64,000 bases of DNA from Antedon mediterranea (GCF_964355755.1 NC_092676.1:6058288-6122287); one strand, 5' to 3'; shown: positions 45,101 through 58,212, counted from the first letter of the stretch. Notes: a model not told the origin generated them from the sequence alone. Made by a program: numbers and translations.

Positions 45101-45970
45101 GTTTAGTCAGTATACTAGATATTATTCCAACATCTCGATTTCTTCTTCTTGCGTTGACATTTAAGTGGAGCTAAATTAATCCGTTTGTATCGTCATAATT
45201 ATGATAGATAATTCACATATACAAAGATGACAGTGATCCATACGAAGATGAATGAACCGACCGATAAGCTAAGTAACAACATTGATAAGTTAATATTCTT
45301 CCACCATCTCAATTTCTTTTTCTCGAGTTAACTCGAATAAAGTGGTGTCAAATGTCACTGACACCTTTTTGACTGGATCTGCGTATAGATACAATAAACA
45401 CACGTTTCGTTTCCATGGCAATGTCTAGTGTTGTTATATATGATTTACATTAACGCAATGTGAAGATTTTGGACGATAATGTGTTTCTTTACTTTCCACA
45501 GTTTTCCATTACGGTCCATTTCGGTTGCTATACTTTCTCTTCCTTATACAGTATTTCCTTCTCAGAATAGATCTAATCTAATTAATATATATGTAAATAA
45601 TTAGCGGACTAGTCTGCGACGAAACATGTTTCATGTAAACGTCTATTAGAATATTTATCCTCTGTAGGGAAGGTGTGTTCATACTCGAAACATGGATTAG
45701 AATATAGATTTGTTTTCTTCTCCTCGGGAATATTAATTCCATTCAAATTATTCATAGTCTATTCTTGGCAAAATATTCCCAGTGCGCCGCCTTGTTACAG
45801 AGAACCATTATTATGTAGACATCAGTTAATCATTTTATATGTAAAGTTTCTGTTGAATCATGTCAAAATTATGCTGCAGTTACTGCAGTAATATCAAAGA
45901 ATGTAAATGCATAGGTAACATAAACATTAAGGGATTTTTTAACCGTGTGGACCTATGGAATCAAATATAT
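42150..45970. other. Long stretch without recognised genes
   Basis: AT-rich, with small GC-richer patches near 43800-44110. Three diverged copies of a TTGAGCTAAATTAATCCGTTT-type segment lie near 44900, 45010 and 45165, showing a local duplication. No coding exon recognised. Confidence 0.45.
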
Positions 45971-45976
45971 TATATA

Positions 45977-46056
45977 TATCGTTTCAAATTAATTAATTAA
46001 ATTTCAGTATATCACCAGGCGGTTTAGAATTAATGTTCTTTGCCTGCTGTGTTTAT
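45977..46056 (+). repeat. 80-bp direct repeat, copy 1
   Basis: TATCGTTTCAAATTAATTAA through CTGCTGTGTTTAT, matched almost perfectly by the copy at 46330-46409. The two flank about 270 bp holding a tRNA-like sequence. Confidence 0.92.
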
Positions 46057-46225
46057 CTATATTATAAAAGTATCTCTTCGGAGATCCCGCCTCGTGAATA
46101 AAAATATTGAAAGATGAGGGCGTATCAATTTGATCTCTGTTGCGCGTGCGTACAACTGAGGACTAGTTGTGTTCCAATCGTACCACGCCGAGAAAAGGGT
46201 CGTTATCCGATCGAGTTAAAGAACA

Positions 46226-46298
46226 ATACCATGGTCTAATGGTTAGGACATCTGCATATCAAGCAGGCGGTCCCAGTTCGAGCCTCGGTTGGGGCGAC
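46226..46298 (+). repeat. tRNA-Glu-like sequence between the direct repeats
   Basis: A box TGGTCTAATGG, an anticodon stem TCTGC/GCAGG with a 7-nt loop, and B box AGTTCGAGCCT are present. The T stem has one mismatch. The 3' acceptor side TTGGGGC has no partner at the 5' side, so this is a pseudogene or SINE head rather than a working tRNA. Confidence 0.55.
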
Positions 46299-46329
46299 TT
46301 TTTCTCATTCTCAAAGATTTCCTCATCTT

Positions 46330-46409
46330 TATCGTTTCAAATTAATTAATTAAATATCAGTATATCACCAGGCGGTTTAGAATTAATGTTCTTTGCCTGC
46401 TGTGTTTAT
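46330..46409 (+). repeat. 80-bp direct repeat, copy 2
   Basis: Second copy, offset 353 bp from the first. A hammerhead-like motif follows 15 bp downstream. Confidence 0.92.
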
Positions 46410-46424
46410 ATATATATACTTGCA

Positions 46425-46460
46425 CTGATGAAGGGCTAGTGTTGCCCGAAAGCTCTGCTA
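46425..46460 (+). ncRNA. Hammerhead-ribozyme-like motif
   Basis: CTGATGA (46425-46431), a 4-bp stem GGGC/GCCC with 7-nt loop, GAAA (46448-46451) and a 3-bp stem AGC/GCT with a TCT loop follow in hammerhead order, ending in TA. One extra A sits between CTGATGA and stem II, and stem I does not pair, so activity is doubtful. Minimal hammerheads with short stem III are known from Penelope-like elements and related retroposons. Confidence 0.35.
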
Positions 46461-46581
46461 ACTTTTCTGGTTGTTTACTTTATCGTTTTGATTTAGCTTT
46501 TCCCTTTTTTTTTGTATCTCCATTGAGATCCAGCCACTGATACCCACAGCATTATCATTTTTTCAGTAATTTGCCTTTGGA

Positions 46582-46582
46582 T

Positions 46583-46620
<38 letters not shown>

Positions 46621-46621
46621 C
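46582..46621. repeat. AT dinucleotide and poly(T) run
   Basis: TATATATATATATATA followed by about 16 T. Simple sequence. Confidence 0.9.
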
Positions 46622-46729
46622 AAAATCATAGATCCATTGCAACCAATAAAGAGCTGAAATTAGGCCTGCATAAACACATTTAGAATATTTTCTAAAAATT
46701 ATTAACTTGAAAATGTTTAACATTTTTAG

Positions 46730-46778
46730 TCGACTCTACAGCTCACTATGTCGGTCGGTCGGTTGGTCGGTAAACACT
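46730..46778 (+). repeat. Dispersed repeat with GTCG units, copy 1
   Basis: GACTCTACAGCTCACTATGTC is followed by GGTCGGTCGGTTGGTCGG. The same arrangement recurs at 62490-62545. Confidence 0.7.
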
Positions 46779-48168
46779 AACTTGAAGCCATGTATGTATG
46801 TTGTACCCTTTATTCTAATTCTTCTTGATTGCTTCTATATTTAAATAAAACCTGTTCAACGAAACACTAATTTCTGAAGCATCCATCTCTCAACATTAAG
46901 CCAGTTGGAAATACAAATAAACTCAGAATGGGGTCAAAAAAGCAAACATTGGTTGCAGTATAGTTTGTGAGAGAATATGATCATTACACTTGCGCGGATA
47001 ATCCAACTCGTTCTGTTGACGAGTTCAAGTCTAATTTAGTGATTAAATTGATAATAGTGCCTAATTTGAGTGTTCTACAACCCAGGTTGAACAGTTTATG
47101 TTGAAAAAAAAACACTTATATATTCATGAGATTGTTTATTTATTGACATCTTAAGATGTTATGTAATTGGACTGACTTGAAAACAAAATTTAAAATTTAA
47201 TTTGTTAAAGATAAAGCAATCAATTAGTAAATACGGTACGATGGTTTTGGTTTAACATGTACTGTAAAGCAAGCAACTGATAACTATCGATATGATCTGG
47301 TCGCCACATCAAAAAGGTTCTATTTTTTTATGAACACTCAATGCCATGTAAATAGAATTATTGATGACAAAAAAACATCACGTGTTTTTAAAATGATTTT
47401 TCGTGTCATGTGGTGTCGGTTTTACAGTGTTTCACTTCCCTTGGGAAACAGTTTCAACCTGTTTCTTCATGTATAGAAACTAGTAAACAATATATTCAGT
47501 ATTGGAAATCTTCATTTATTATAGAATTGGAAATTCTTCGTTCATTTTTTTAACTCTTTGGTCATCTTTCTGCTTCTTTTTTTGTTCGAAGGGTCAAGGG
47601 TCAGCCAAGACCAATTTACTGTAATTTTATTATTAGAGTAATTTTTATTTGAATTTGAAAAAAATAATGTTTATAATATAAACCCTATGGCACTGATTAT
47701 AGAACTTGGAAATCCTTCGTGGTTTAGCCTACTGGAACTTGCTTTTGGTCATCTTTTTTTCTCGAAGAGTCAAGGGTCAACCAAGACAAATTTACTGTAA
47801 TTTTATTTTTAAATAAATTGTATTTGAATTTGAAAAAATAACAAAATAAAGCATGTCTCTCTATGACAAGTTACTGCACTTACTTTTACAATCGTTGTAC
47901 TTTATATTACCATCGACAACAACACAGCCTAATTCTAAGTTTTACTATTAATTTAAAATTATAAATATTCCCGCCAGTGGAATTAAATGCAGACGGCGGT
48001 ATGTTATAACATTGTCTGCCACCACTCATCATCCCAAAAACACATTTTCTGTCTGGTCGTATATTAATAATAATCTCTGTCTCCCTTCTGACAACGGTAA
48101 ACACTTTGTATTACTTTGTGTTTCTTTAATTTAACCTGCTCTACTTTAATATGTTAAGTTTACGACAT

Positions 48169-48646
48169 GTGAGTAACGAGTGCATCTTTTGACACGTAAT
48201 TTATTAAATGCACTTGCTCTAAAGTTATTTCATATCTTGTCTGAGATAACTTAAGTGGAAACGATGCGCATTGTAGTTTAAAATAGTACACAGCATTAGG
48301 GCAAGTACGTGTGTCAAAGGTCACTTTGTGAGTAACGAGTGCATCTTTTGACACGTAATTTATTAAATGCACTTGCTCTAAAGTTATTTCATATCTTGTC
48401 TGAGATAACTTAAATGGAAACGATGCGCCTTGTAGTTAAAAAAAGTACACAGCATTAGGGCAAGTGCGCGTGTCAAAGGTCACTCACTTTGTGAGTAATG
48501 AGTGCATCTTTTGACACGTAATTATTAAATGCACTTGCTCTAAAGTTATTTCATATCTTGTCTGAGATAACTTAAGTGGAAACGATGCGCATTGTGGTTA
48601 AACATAGTACACAACATTAGGGCAAGTGCGCGTGTCAAAGGTCACT
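48169..48646 (+). repeat. ~160-bp tandem repeat, three copies
   Basis: GTGAGTAACGAGTGCATCTT starts at 48169, 48328 and, with one change, 48491. Each unit contains TTTGACACG and an inverted CGTGTGTCAAAGG, so a unit is itself partly palindromic. Confidence 0.95.
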
Positions 48647-49769
48647 TTTTTTAGTTCAATGCTCTTCAATCGGTTTAACTTGATCTGCGTTCAAACGTGT
48701 CGTATATAATGTTACGATAGATATACAGTAACTTTAAAACCTATCGGAGTTGTTATATCGGAGATCGGAGGTAAGAGGGTGTGGTGGCTACTTTACACGG
48801 ATATACATTTGAGACCTATCAGAGTTATAGTACATCGGTGGTATCAACGAGAACTTACGTCGGATATAACTATGATATGATTCGGATCGGCTTAAAAGCG
48901 TTCCGCACGCTTAATTCTAGTACGTGTGAACACATGTATATATAATTTATACACGAGAAGGTCGCTTTATGAAATAAATAGATGAAATGTAAGTTGACGA
49001 CATACAGCGTTGACATTATATTATACTACACTGCACTTTATTAATGGACCATTGCCTATTGTCATTAATATATAATGTATACATGAAATATTCAATTATA
49101 CCCTGCGTAATGATCCATCTTCAGGAATAATGTCCCTTTTTTCAAATAAATTTAATTTAATGCAGTGACCTGTCGTGTGAATACGTGTTTTAATACACTA
49201 TTGTAAAAGTACGAGAACCTCGTAGGACCTATTATTACTACACAGTCCAAATTTCGATTTCTTCTTGTCTAATCCCTGTAAAACAGTTTGTACAAATTAC
49301 ATTGGATATTCAGGCGGTGTTTGTACGTTTCCCAATTACTGTGTCCTTTGATGCCTACACCGACTAATGGATTGGTAAATGAAAGCAGGAACAGTGAGAA
49401 AATGAAAAGTATTGAATATTGAAACGAATTCATAATATAAAGTATTCGACCGAAACGACGAATTAAATTCAACTTTTGTATTAACATTAATAAATCCAAA
49501 CATTCATAATTTAATTCATGATAACAATAGGAAGTAATATTTATTGATATAAATAAAATAATAACACTTATTTTATTACATTAGGCCAATGGCACAAGAT
49601 GCGAGAAAGGTAGCCAGGCAGCACACCAGATAAAAATATGAATGTTTAATGAAAAATATATCACCTGCGCAACTATAGTGGCTTAATTGCAACCATTATT
49701 TTACCTAAAAGGCGCTCAATACCTACAAAATTGTACTTACATGCGAATAATGTTGTTATACAGTATAAT

Positions 49770-49805
49770 CATAGAGATATTATAGTGAACTATAATATCT
49801 CTATG
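49770..49805. repeat. 16-bp perfect hairpin
   Basis: CATAGAGATATTATAG, a TGAA loop and the exact complement. Flanking TATA/ATCAT extends it weakly. Confidence 0.9.
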
Positions 49806-49809
49806 GTAT

Positions 49810-50570
49810 AATGAATTGAATATGAATGAAGTATAATAAATAAAATTATCACACCCGCAAATAGTGCCTTTATTGCGGCTGTGATGCGTGTCCTTACCCG
49901 CGTTCCATACCTATATATTTTTCCAGCGCTTATATAAAGAAAAAAAACTTGATTGCACAATATTACAGGTTAATGGTGTTAAAGAATCTAAAAATATAAT
50001 GTGAAATAGAAATGTTGACACGGGATATAAAGTTGTAGTTTATCAAGGACTCGAGTACTCATAATAAATTGGCGGTCATCAAGACATCAAGAGATATCAA
50101 GCCATCCGTTAAGTCCAAATGCTTGATCATGATGGTACTTAATTGACGTTTCCTTCTAACTAATTCCGTTGAGACAAAAGTGTGTAAAACGAATTTACTA
50201 AATACATTCAGTTCAATATATATAATGCATTGCAATATTAGTGTTGATCACCATACACAAATTCGAATTCATTTGTTAATATCATCAGAGGATGGAGTCG
50301 GTGATTTGTTGCACAATTTAACTCAATCTTTTTTGATAAACGAATTATTTCCGTTGTAGTTTCAATCAGTTTTTGGTTTTTCTCAATGTTGTATAATCTT
50401 GTTCCGTTACACATGTTTTTAGTTTAGGTAGGCATACTAAACTAGAGTAATAAACATGGCAGCCGCTTTAACTGTAACATATTTACATTTGTGTATTTAA
50501 TTGATGAATGTGTATATCCAGTTTTAATTACTCGCTTTTCTAATACTCTGTCGGAAACTACAAGTGAACA
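49810..50570. other. AT-rich DNA, nothing supported
   Basis: No open frame with a domain and no clear repeat family member seen. Confidence 0.5.
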
Positions 50571-50576
50571 CAGTCT

Positions 50577-50735
50577 AAAGCTTTGTCTACACTATCAAAC
50601 TTTATGTGACAACAAAATGTGATTTGCCCGTATATGGACATCATGATGTCATATCACTATATTACCATATTTAAGCATACCACTACCATACTTTGGCACA
50701 TCACTACCATATTTGGGCATATCACACCCGTTTTC
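50577..50735. mobile_element. MITE-A copy 8, right end lost
   Basis: Begins AAGCTTTGTCTACACTATC and runs through three CACTACCATA-type units to GGGCATATCACACCCG, where homology stops before the right terminus. Confidence 0.85.
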
Positions 50736-51575
50736 CACTCTATACGAATATATTTACTATTTGCCTGAATCGAACATTCCTGAGTTTTGATTGGTTGCGC
50801 AAAAAGTTATGAATTAAAAACTAGATTTTTTTGATTTTTTTTTCTAAGGAATTATTACAGGCATAACAATATCATTTGTTGTTATGTTATTAGGTATTTG
50901 TTGACTAGCTTTCCATTTCTGAAATTTGGCCCTCCAATTTCTGTAGGTAATCTCTACTAAGACGAAAGTTCAATATTGCACAGAAAAGTGCTCTGAAGGA
51001 AATACAGTTCAACGAATGTTGCGAAGTAAATTAACGGATAAATTGCTATCAACACGTTCGCAACACATTTCAAAAATTGTTTTTATAATATACAGTGTTT
51101 GACATTCTCCCTCGGGAACAATAAAACTAGGCTATGTAGTCACTCGGAGTTAATATATTTTGGCAAATGCACTTTTACGTTTAGTCTGTGTACTTTTCTA
51201 CACTTCTACAACCTGTAATTGTTATTTTAAAATTAATTAATGATGTTGTTTGTACATTTAGCTTGCTCTACAAACAGAATATACTGTCTTAAATTAATAG
51301 GCACTTGATATACAATTTTCATTTAACCTACCCAAATATTTTTTTTATATCAAGGATTATTCATTAGTTATCGATGAGTCATACAAGCGTAGGATGGTTT
51401 TCAACAAAAGATAAGTTTACTAGTGAAAAGTTATCTTCTATACTATCACTATGAATATGAAGGTGCATGATCTGAGAGAGTCTAAAAGTGGGACTTAAAA
51501 TGCCTAACTTAGGTGTGGAAGATAATGAAGGCTGGTCACTTCGCCCATTTTGGCACCCTGATTATTTGAGATTTA

Positions 51576-51913
51576 AAGAGGTAATGTCCCCCCAAAAAGC
51601 ATGCAAAAATGACGAATAATTAAATCAGACTTTGAATAGGTTATTTTGTAGTTTTAATAAAGTTAATCACTTCCGTAGAAAAAAAAAAACGAAAAAAATG
51701 TTTTCAATTATAAAATGACATAATAAATCGTTAAATTCAACCGACAATCCATGCCAGCTAATTTTACTATTTTTGCTTTAGATTAGAGTTTTTTCAGATA
51801 AATAAATTTGGTTTAGATCGAATTTTTGGTCAAAGTGAATAACTATTATGTGAAAAGGACATATTCAACAAAAAAAATTGTAAAAATTATTTTTCAGGGG
51901 GACAATACATCTT
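51576..51913. mobile_element. MITE-E copy 2
   Basis: A 338-bp TA-flanked element with ends AAGAGGTAATGTCCCCCC and GGGGGACAATACATCTT. It is in reverse orientation relative to the copy at 32335. The open frame that starts inside it and runs on to 52272 has no domain. Confidence 0.87.
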
Positions 51914-52279
51914 TAACTTTTATAAGCTCTTACCGGGGCATAAGGGGTATTAGTATTGTTTTGAAGCAGCAGGGACGAGGCTTGAACATAAACTCCCTGT
52001 TTTCGAGTCAGTTCGATAGGAATCGGTGTGTACTGTGTTATGTTCTACATTCCTCCAACTGTTTGTTTACCTCACCTCTGACCCCAAGCCTACCCACATA
52101 TTTTCTCAGAAGGCATCGTATGGGCTTACCTTGTCAAACATCCGCAAGTTTATTTTGTTTCTCTATAATTTATCTCCGTCGTTTTGATTTAATGGTAAAT
52201 TTAACGATTGTAGGCCTACCCGTACAGGGTCGACCGTTTGGTCACTTGGGCCGGAGGTCGATCAGTGAGTGACTCCCAT

Positions 52280-53430
52280 AAAACATCGAATACTTTCATA
52301 ATTTTATATACGTATTTGATTGACAAGTTATCATATAATATTCTTGATTCATCAAAGGGAATCTTTCTGACAATTTTATGAATTAATAGCAATCATTTTT
52401 GTTTCAATTTTCAACGTCTTTTCTATTGCCAGTTTCATATTATACAAAACACATAAACAGGCCTATACTATATCGATTGTATTACAACTGTCAGTTTTTC
52501 TAAGTAGGCCCGGAATTCTGAAATTTGCAAAAGAATGAATTCATTTATACTCTGAAAACCGGTATATTTCTTTTATATTTGTTGTTTGAACCTGTACGTA
52601 TTTGTTTTCATTTAATTTTAATTTGAAGGACACTGAACATATTTTAAAAGATGTTCAAAATTAACATGTCAATATAAATTACCGAAATTGTCTTGTGTTT
52701 TACATAACCGGTTAAATTATATTTTGAAATAGACCTCGTTGAATGTAAGCTGACCTATTTCTAACATTAAATGTGCGTTGTTTGTTTATAAAAATCTAAT
52801 GTTAAAATGTCAAGCGAGTGTTTTTATAAAACAAAAGTGTACATAATAGCTTTAACGTGCATCTATTCGACACTCAACAGTGAAATGTTTATAAATCTCT
52901 CGCACTCACAATTGCAATGAATAAATCTGAAGTTAATAAATAATATAACTGGAATTTAATAAGTTACCAAACACACAGGTATGTAAAGAGCTTTCCGTGT
53001 GGTTGTTTTTTTTTTGTTTTTTTTTTTTTTTAAGTATTTCGCTAATTATGGAATGAATTTGAGTTAACAAAATAAGAAAGAAAAAATGTTTTAAGGCTAC
53101 ACGCAGTAATTGCACAACTATCCTGCGTATGCTAATCTATATCAATTTTCAGTCATTCCTATAACAACAATTTCATTGGCTATATGCGTGCAATATAGAA
53201 GGGCAAGGAGTGGCATTTTGAACAAGGAAACGATTGAGATGATCTATCGTGCCAGTTCCATTCGTAACGTATTTTAAATTGTCCTTCGAGTTTACTAATT
53301 AATAACCTTTAATGTTTTTTAAATATAGGCCTATACAGTATAGGAAACGATATATAATTCCTCCCAAAATATCATTATACCATAGATTGTTGCACCTCTA
53401 TCTAGACTTGCCCCAAGTCTGTGTTTATTG
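52280..53430. other. AT-rich DNA, nothing supported
   Basis: No gene or structured repeat seen apart from a poly(T) stretch near 53010. Confidence 0.5.
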
Positions 53431-53565
53431 TCTTTCCCAGTCGACGTTTCGATTTTTGTCTGAAAATATGAGTTTACAAGCTCAAGTAGTATACGTATGG
53501 AACGCCATGTGCGCCAAATATGTATCTTTACTAATACAGTTATTAAGTCAAAACTCCGTCTAGAA
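53431..53565 (+). repeat. Dispersed ~110-bp repeat, copy 2
   Basis: CCCAGTCGACGTTTCGATTTTTG, ATACGTATGGAACGCCATG and GCCAAATATGTATCTTTACT align with the copies at 24525 and 58213. Confidence 0.7.
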
Positions 53566-54985
53566 CCCAGACTACACCTATATCGTTTAATATATAAATG
53601 ATAATAAAATACAATGAAAATACAATGAAAATACAATGGAAATATAGAACATTAAATGAAAATCAACACTTCATTTTACTATTTATTATTTAGAACCCCT
53701 TTTCAAAATCTTTATCCGCCACTGTCTACAATAACACACAAAATACATGTTATCATTTTTTGATAGATTTTATTAACTTTTACATAGTCGTCAAAACAGG
53801 AAGATTCTGACAAGAATTAAAACTCGATTGACAGTTCTGAGTGTTATTTTGTTATTAATGGAGATATGGATGAATGCATGGAATCATTTATAGTCGACAT
53901 TAAATTATTTTCCCATAAATTCTGGGAAGTGGTCAGTCAAACGTTTGTCTGTGGTTCAATCAAATGCTGAATGTTATATATGGTCACGTTGGCTTGATCA
54001 TAATGATATTTGTAAGACCACAAAAAAAGTCTTTCTATAAAGTTAAATCAAAATAATAGTAAATAAAAACTAAATGCAAAGAATGCTGTCAGCGTGGATC
54101 AACTAACTCGTCACGGGGCCGAGTTAAAATCTAACCATGGATAACAGTTTTTAAAAACTTTGCTAATTCAAAGACAAGCCATGCTACGGAAATTCAACAA
54201 AACATCGACAAAAAAAATTATTATTCCTTGCCAGATTTCTTCTGGTATTTTAATAGTTGTTTTTGATGATGTAGACAATTTATCTCACAGTATAATGTGT
54301 TTGTTCCCATCAAAAGTACCTCATTAAAGAAGAATCTTTAATTTAAATTAGAAACAACGCCTATATAACGTTGTGCGTAATCACCATCCTTTAAAAATAT
54401 ATTTTTTGGTACACCTTTTTAGTACTGTATTACACATTTCCAATACTGTTTTCTTCCCTGGTACCCGGCCCTCTTTTCTCTTTCTGCCATTCACAAGATT
54501 TGCTTTATTTGGCCCTCCGAGTCTTATTTATATCAAGGTATTGTACTTTTTTGCTTAAAAAATGCAAGAGAAATAGAGGTTTACTTTATTTTTAATTTTG
54601 AGTCGATGCTTTGGTTTTTTTAGTTGGGAGTGTCGTCAGTAAACGTTTCTATTTAAACGTTTCTGCTATTTCAGCAGTAAGCCACCAGGTATTCCCATAA
54701 TGTTTTTTCTAACCTGTGTATACTATTTTATTCTTTCATCACGTGCCACAGAGATTCGATTACGTTAGATAGTCACAAAGGAGCACTTTCTTTAGTTTAA
54801 ATTTAAAATATTGATAGATTTAAAATTAATTTATTTCTCAAATAACACAGATGGTTACATCATTGTAGGTAAAATAACAAAACGGTAGGCCTGGTAGGAA
54901 TTATAAAAGAACAGCAGACTCTTTGTTTAAAAATAACTGGTAATAAATAACTAGTAAATTGCCCCTGGGAGGGAGTTATGTTCAG
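53566..54985. other. AT-rich DNA, nothing supported
   Basis: Short domain-free frames only. Confidence 0.5.
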
Positions 54986-54989
54986 TTGC

Positions 54990-55602
54990 TTGCATACCTG
55001 CACATTACTTATTAATTGCGAATTGAATACACTGCTTGCGCATTACATCATGCGCGTATTATATACCTGCGCAGTACATATTTACGTGTTCTATCGCTGC
55101 GCATTACATATCTACGAGTTGCATAACACATGTGCATTGCATATCCGCGTATCTATACTCATTAGATACATATATTTGCGCATTACATATCTCATGCTTG
55201 TAGCATATTTGCGCATTAGATATCTGCGCATTACATATCTGCTTATAACATGTTATTTTCGAATTACATAATTATCTGCACATTACATATCTGCTTATAA
55301 CATATTTGCGTATTACATAAATATCTGCGCATTACATAAATATCTGCGCATTACATAATATCTGCGCGTTACATAAATATCTGCGCGTTACATAAATATC
55401 TGCGCATTACATAAATATCTGCGCATTACATAAATATCTGTGCATTACATAATTATCTGCGCATTACATAAATATCTGCGCGTTACATAAATATTTGCGC
55501 ATAACATAAATATCTGCGCATTACATAAATATCTGCGCATTACATAAATATCTGCGCGTTACATAAATATCTGCGCATTACATAAATATCTGCGCATTAC
55601 AT
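54990..55602 (+). repeat. 19-bp TGCGCA minisatellite
   Basis: The core from about 55265 consists of roughly 15-18 units of ATATCTGCGCATTACATAA, 19 bp each. The upstream part (from 54990) holds older, diverged versions (CTGCGCATTACAT with varied spacing). The palindromic TGCGCA carries a CpG in nearly every unit. Confidence 0.95.
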
Positions 55603-55619
55603 AAATCTATGCATACATA

Positions 55620-58210
55620 CTTAATAAATACACATTACATTATATACGCATTCACATACTTGCGCATGGCATTGTATTCAAATGACTTTTTAAATTAGCA
55701 AAATATGTTCTGTGTTATCAAACATCAAATATACACAATACTAGTAGGCCTATATTGCAAAATATGGTTATGGGTTGCTGGGGAAAATAGCCCCTATGAG
55801 GTGTGGGGATAAGAAACGAGAAGAAACCGACCGCAGGGCCAGAGAAACGAAAATGTCCCTGTAGCCAACCTCCGCCTCTTGCTTCCTAAACATAATTGCA
55901 GGCCTGCAGTATCAATGACGATAAAACATTGATTCAAACAGCTACATTTGGAGTATAAAGAACATGATTTACGGCTGACCACCTTTGCTACGCTTTCTTC
56001 TTCTGAAGCAAGTCTGTGACGTGTTATGTTCACGCGATAGTAATAAATCCTGCCACATAGCACATTTCTTAATGATTAATTTGTAACGAAATATTGCCTT
56101 ATAAGATCATAGAAAATTCATTATTGAATGTTGCGTTTTTTAACATAATATTTACGGAATACCGCAGTAACACGAACACAAATATGAAACGTCAAACGAA
56201 CCAATTAAATATCAATGGTTTCTAACACCTTGTGTCATTTATGGAACGCAAAAAAACGACAAATAGACGCTGCATATTATTTATTATTGTTATTAATGAT
56301 TGTATCCAATTATGACTTAAGTTAATCTAATTATTACTTAGGCCAAATCGCCCATAATTATCTTATGTAATTGGTAAGGGCCCCTGCATCATCATCTATG
56401 ATCTAGTAATTTACTTTTCTTTTCTTTTCTGACTAAGAGGCTTTATAACGGAGCTGTGTACATATTTGTATTTAAATAGTATGCCAAGTTAATACATTTA
56501 TGTGTGGGAAATGTGCATGTGATTCGGACCTTTGACAGAGCGTTTTTAAATTAGCATTAGTTAGTACAGACTTGGATGCATTCCGAGTCACTGTCCGTCC
56601 GTTCAAACACGTGACGTTCAACATCTTCTTGATATTGGCTATCGATGTATGTTGAATCTTGCTTGTTGAGACTCTTCTATGAAAAAAATGACACGAGGCG
56701 GTCAGTGCCAAGTGTACTGTTTGATTAAGAATTGTTACTTTCCTGTATATTATTGATAGCACTTTCCTGTGCAGTTTATCTTTATTACGTCGTACAAGCG
56801 TTCAGATACTACGTACATGCGTCACAATATCGATGTAACTGGAAAAACGCGTTAAAGTTAAATGTACGAAACATGGTACAAGCGTTTCGACTATTATATA
56901 GTATCCACGAGTAGTGAACTTAATCAGAATGCATTATAGTTAGTTCGACGTATTTTTATACTAATTTATTAAATCACGTGATATTGTATTTGTTCAGCTT
57001 TTTTTTTATCAGTCATTCTTGTTTATTTTACCTATAAAACTACACCGTAGGCCTAAGTACACTGTATAGTATTTCCCAAAAGAGCAGTGCCTAGGCTTAC
57101 TTTATTCGGTCAATGAAATACCGTAAATACTGCGCGCTCTAATACTTGCTTGTTTTTTATAAGAAGCAAAACAAAAGTTAACTCGAGCGTGTTACCAAAT
57201 AAGGCAAAGTTAATGGTTCTTCTTAATGTGAGGTCATAGTTCAACCGTTATTGACTTTCCGTTCTGACACTGACCACTGCATTTATAAGATTATTACAGT
57301 TATTTAGATGATAATCAATCGTCATTTAATTAATGACTCGTCGCTTTCTTCTTCTTATCTATACTGTCGGCCTCTGTAGTACGTCTAATGAAACAGGACA
57401 TAACGAAAGCAATAGTATTAGGCCTACTGGTCTTTGACAGTTCTTCTGGTTTGGGTTTTTGCCATTCGAAAAGTTTGATTTTTCTACATCCTCTTGAGGG
57501 CGTTAGCACACCGAATGCATTAGGTGTGTGACGTAGCCAATGCATGGATATGGAAAGCCAAATCCTCCAAAAATACAATAACGAGATTACGCCAAACAAA
57601 TCACACAGCATTTTTTTATACGAATTGATTATTCATGAATTGAATGTATTTTGTATTTTGGCGAATTCGGCTTTCCATAGTTAAAATAGGGAAAGCCAAA
57701 TTGGCGAATTTAGAAGATTGATTAGTTTTTACATAATTCTATCAGAGCATGCCCTTCCTTTTAATACTTTGTTAATGCTTGCCATATGTTTTATAAACAC
57801 ATGTATATATTTTTTGCTTAGTTAAATTTACTGTATTGGTAATATAAAACATTCTTGATTTAAAACCAGTTTAAAATATTGATTTATTGCATCCCTTTCG
57901 TGTTCCCCTTAGTCCACGTGTTTTATGTTCTAGGTTCTATTAAGTACACGGCCACCAGTGATTTGATTATTAAAACAAGGACGTTGTATTTCCAAGGATA
58001 GACTTCAGAGTTTATTACGAACACACTGAATTTGAAGTTGAATTATTTTTGTTCATGAGATGGCATGTAGGCCTTGTATTAGTATAGGTATCTATATAAA
58101 TACTTAGGCACACTAAACATGCACTTATGTACGTATTCATCGAGAGGAGAGCTACTAAAGGGTGGTTGTTGGTTATCTGTCGTCTCGCGTCGCATAGTAC
58201 TGTAGTCTAG
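55620..58210. other. Stretch without recognised genes
   Basis: Several frames of 60-96 codons on both strands show no domain or convincing splice sites. No RNA gene seen. Confidence 0.45.
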
Positions 58211-58212
58211 TT

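Noticed and set aside
46226-46298. Functional tRNA gene
   Set aside because: The acceptor stem has no 5' partner and the T stem has a mismatch. It sits inside a duplicated repeat, so it is a tRNA-derived pseudogene or SINE head.
49770-49805. microRNA precursor
   Set aside because: A 16-bp stem with a 4-nt loop is too short for a pre-miRNA, and the sequence is a simple AT-rich palindrome.
51826-52272. 148-codon frame as a gene
   Set aside because: It begins inside MITE-E, has no recognisable domain and reads like translated AT-rich non-coding DNA.
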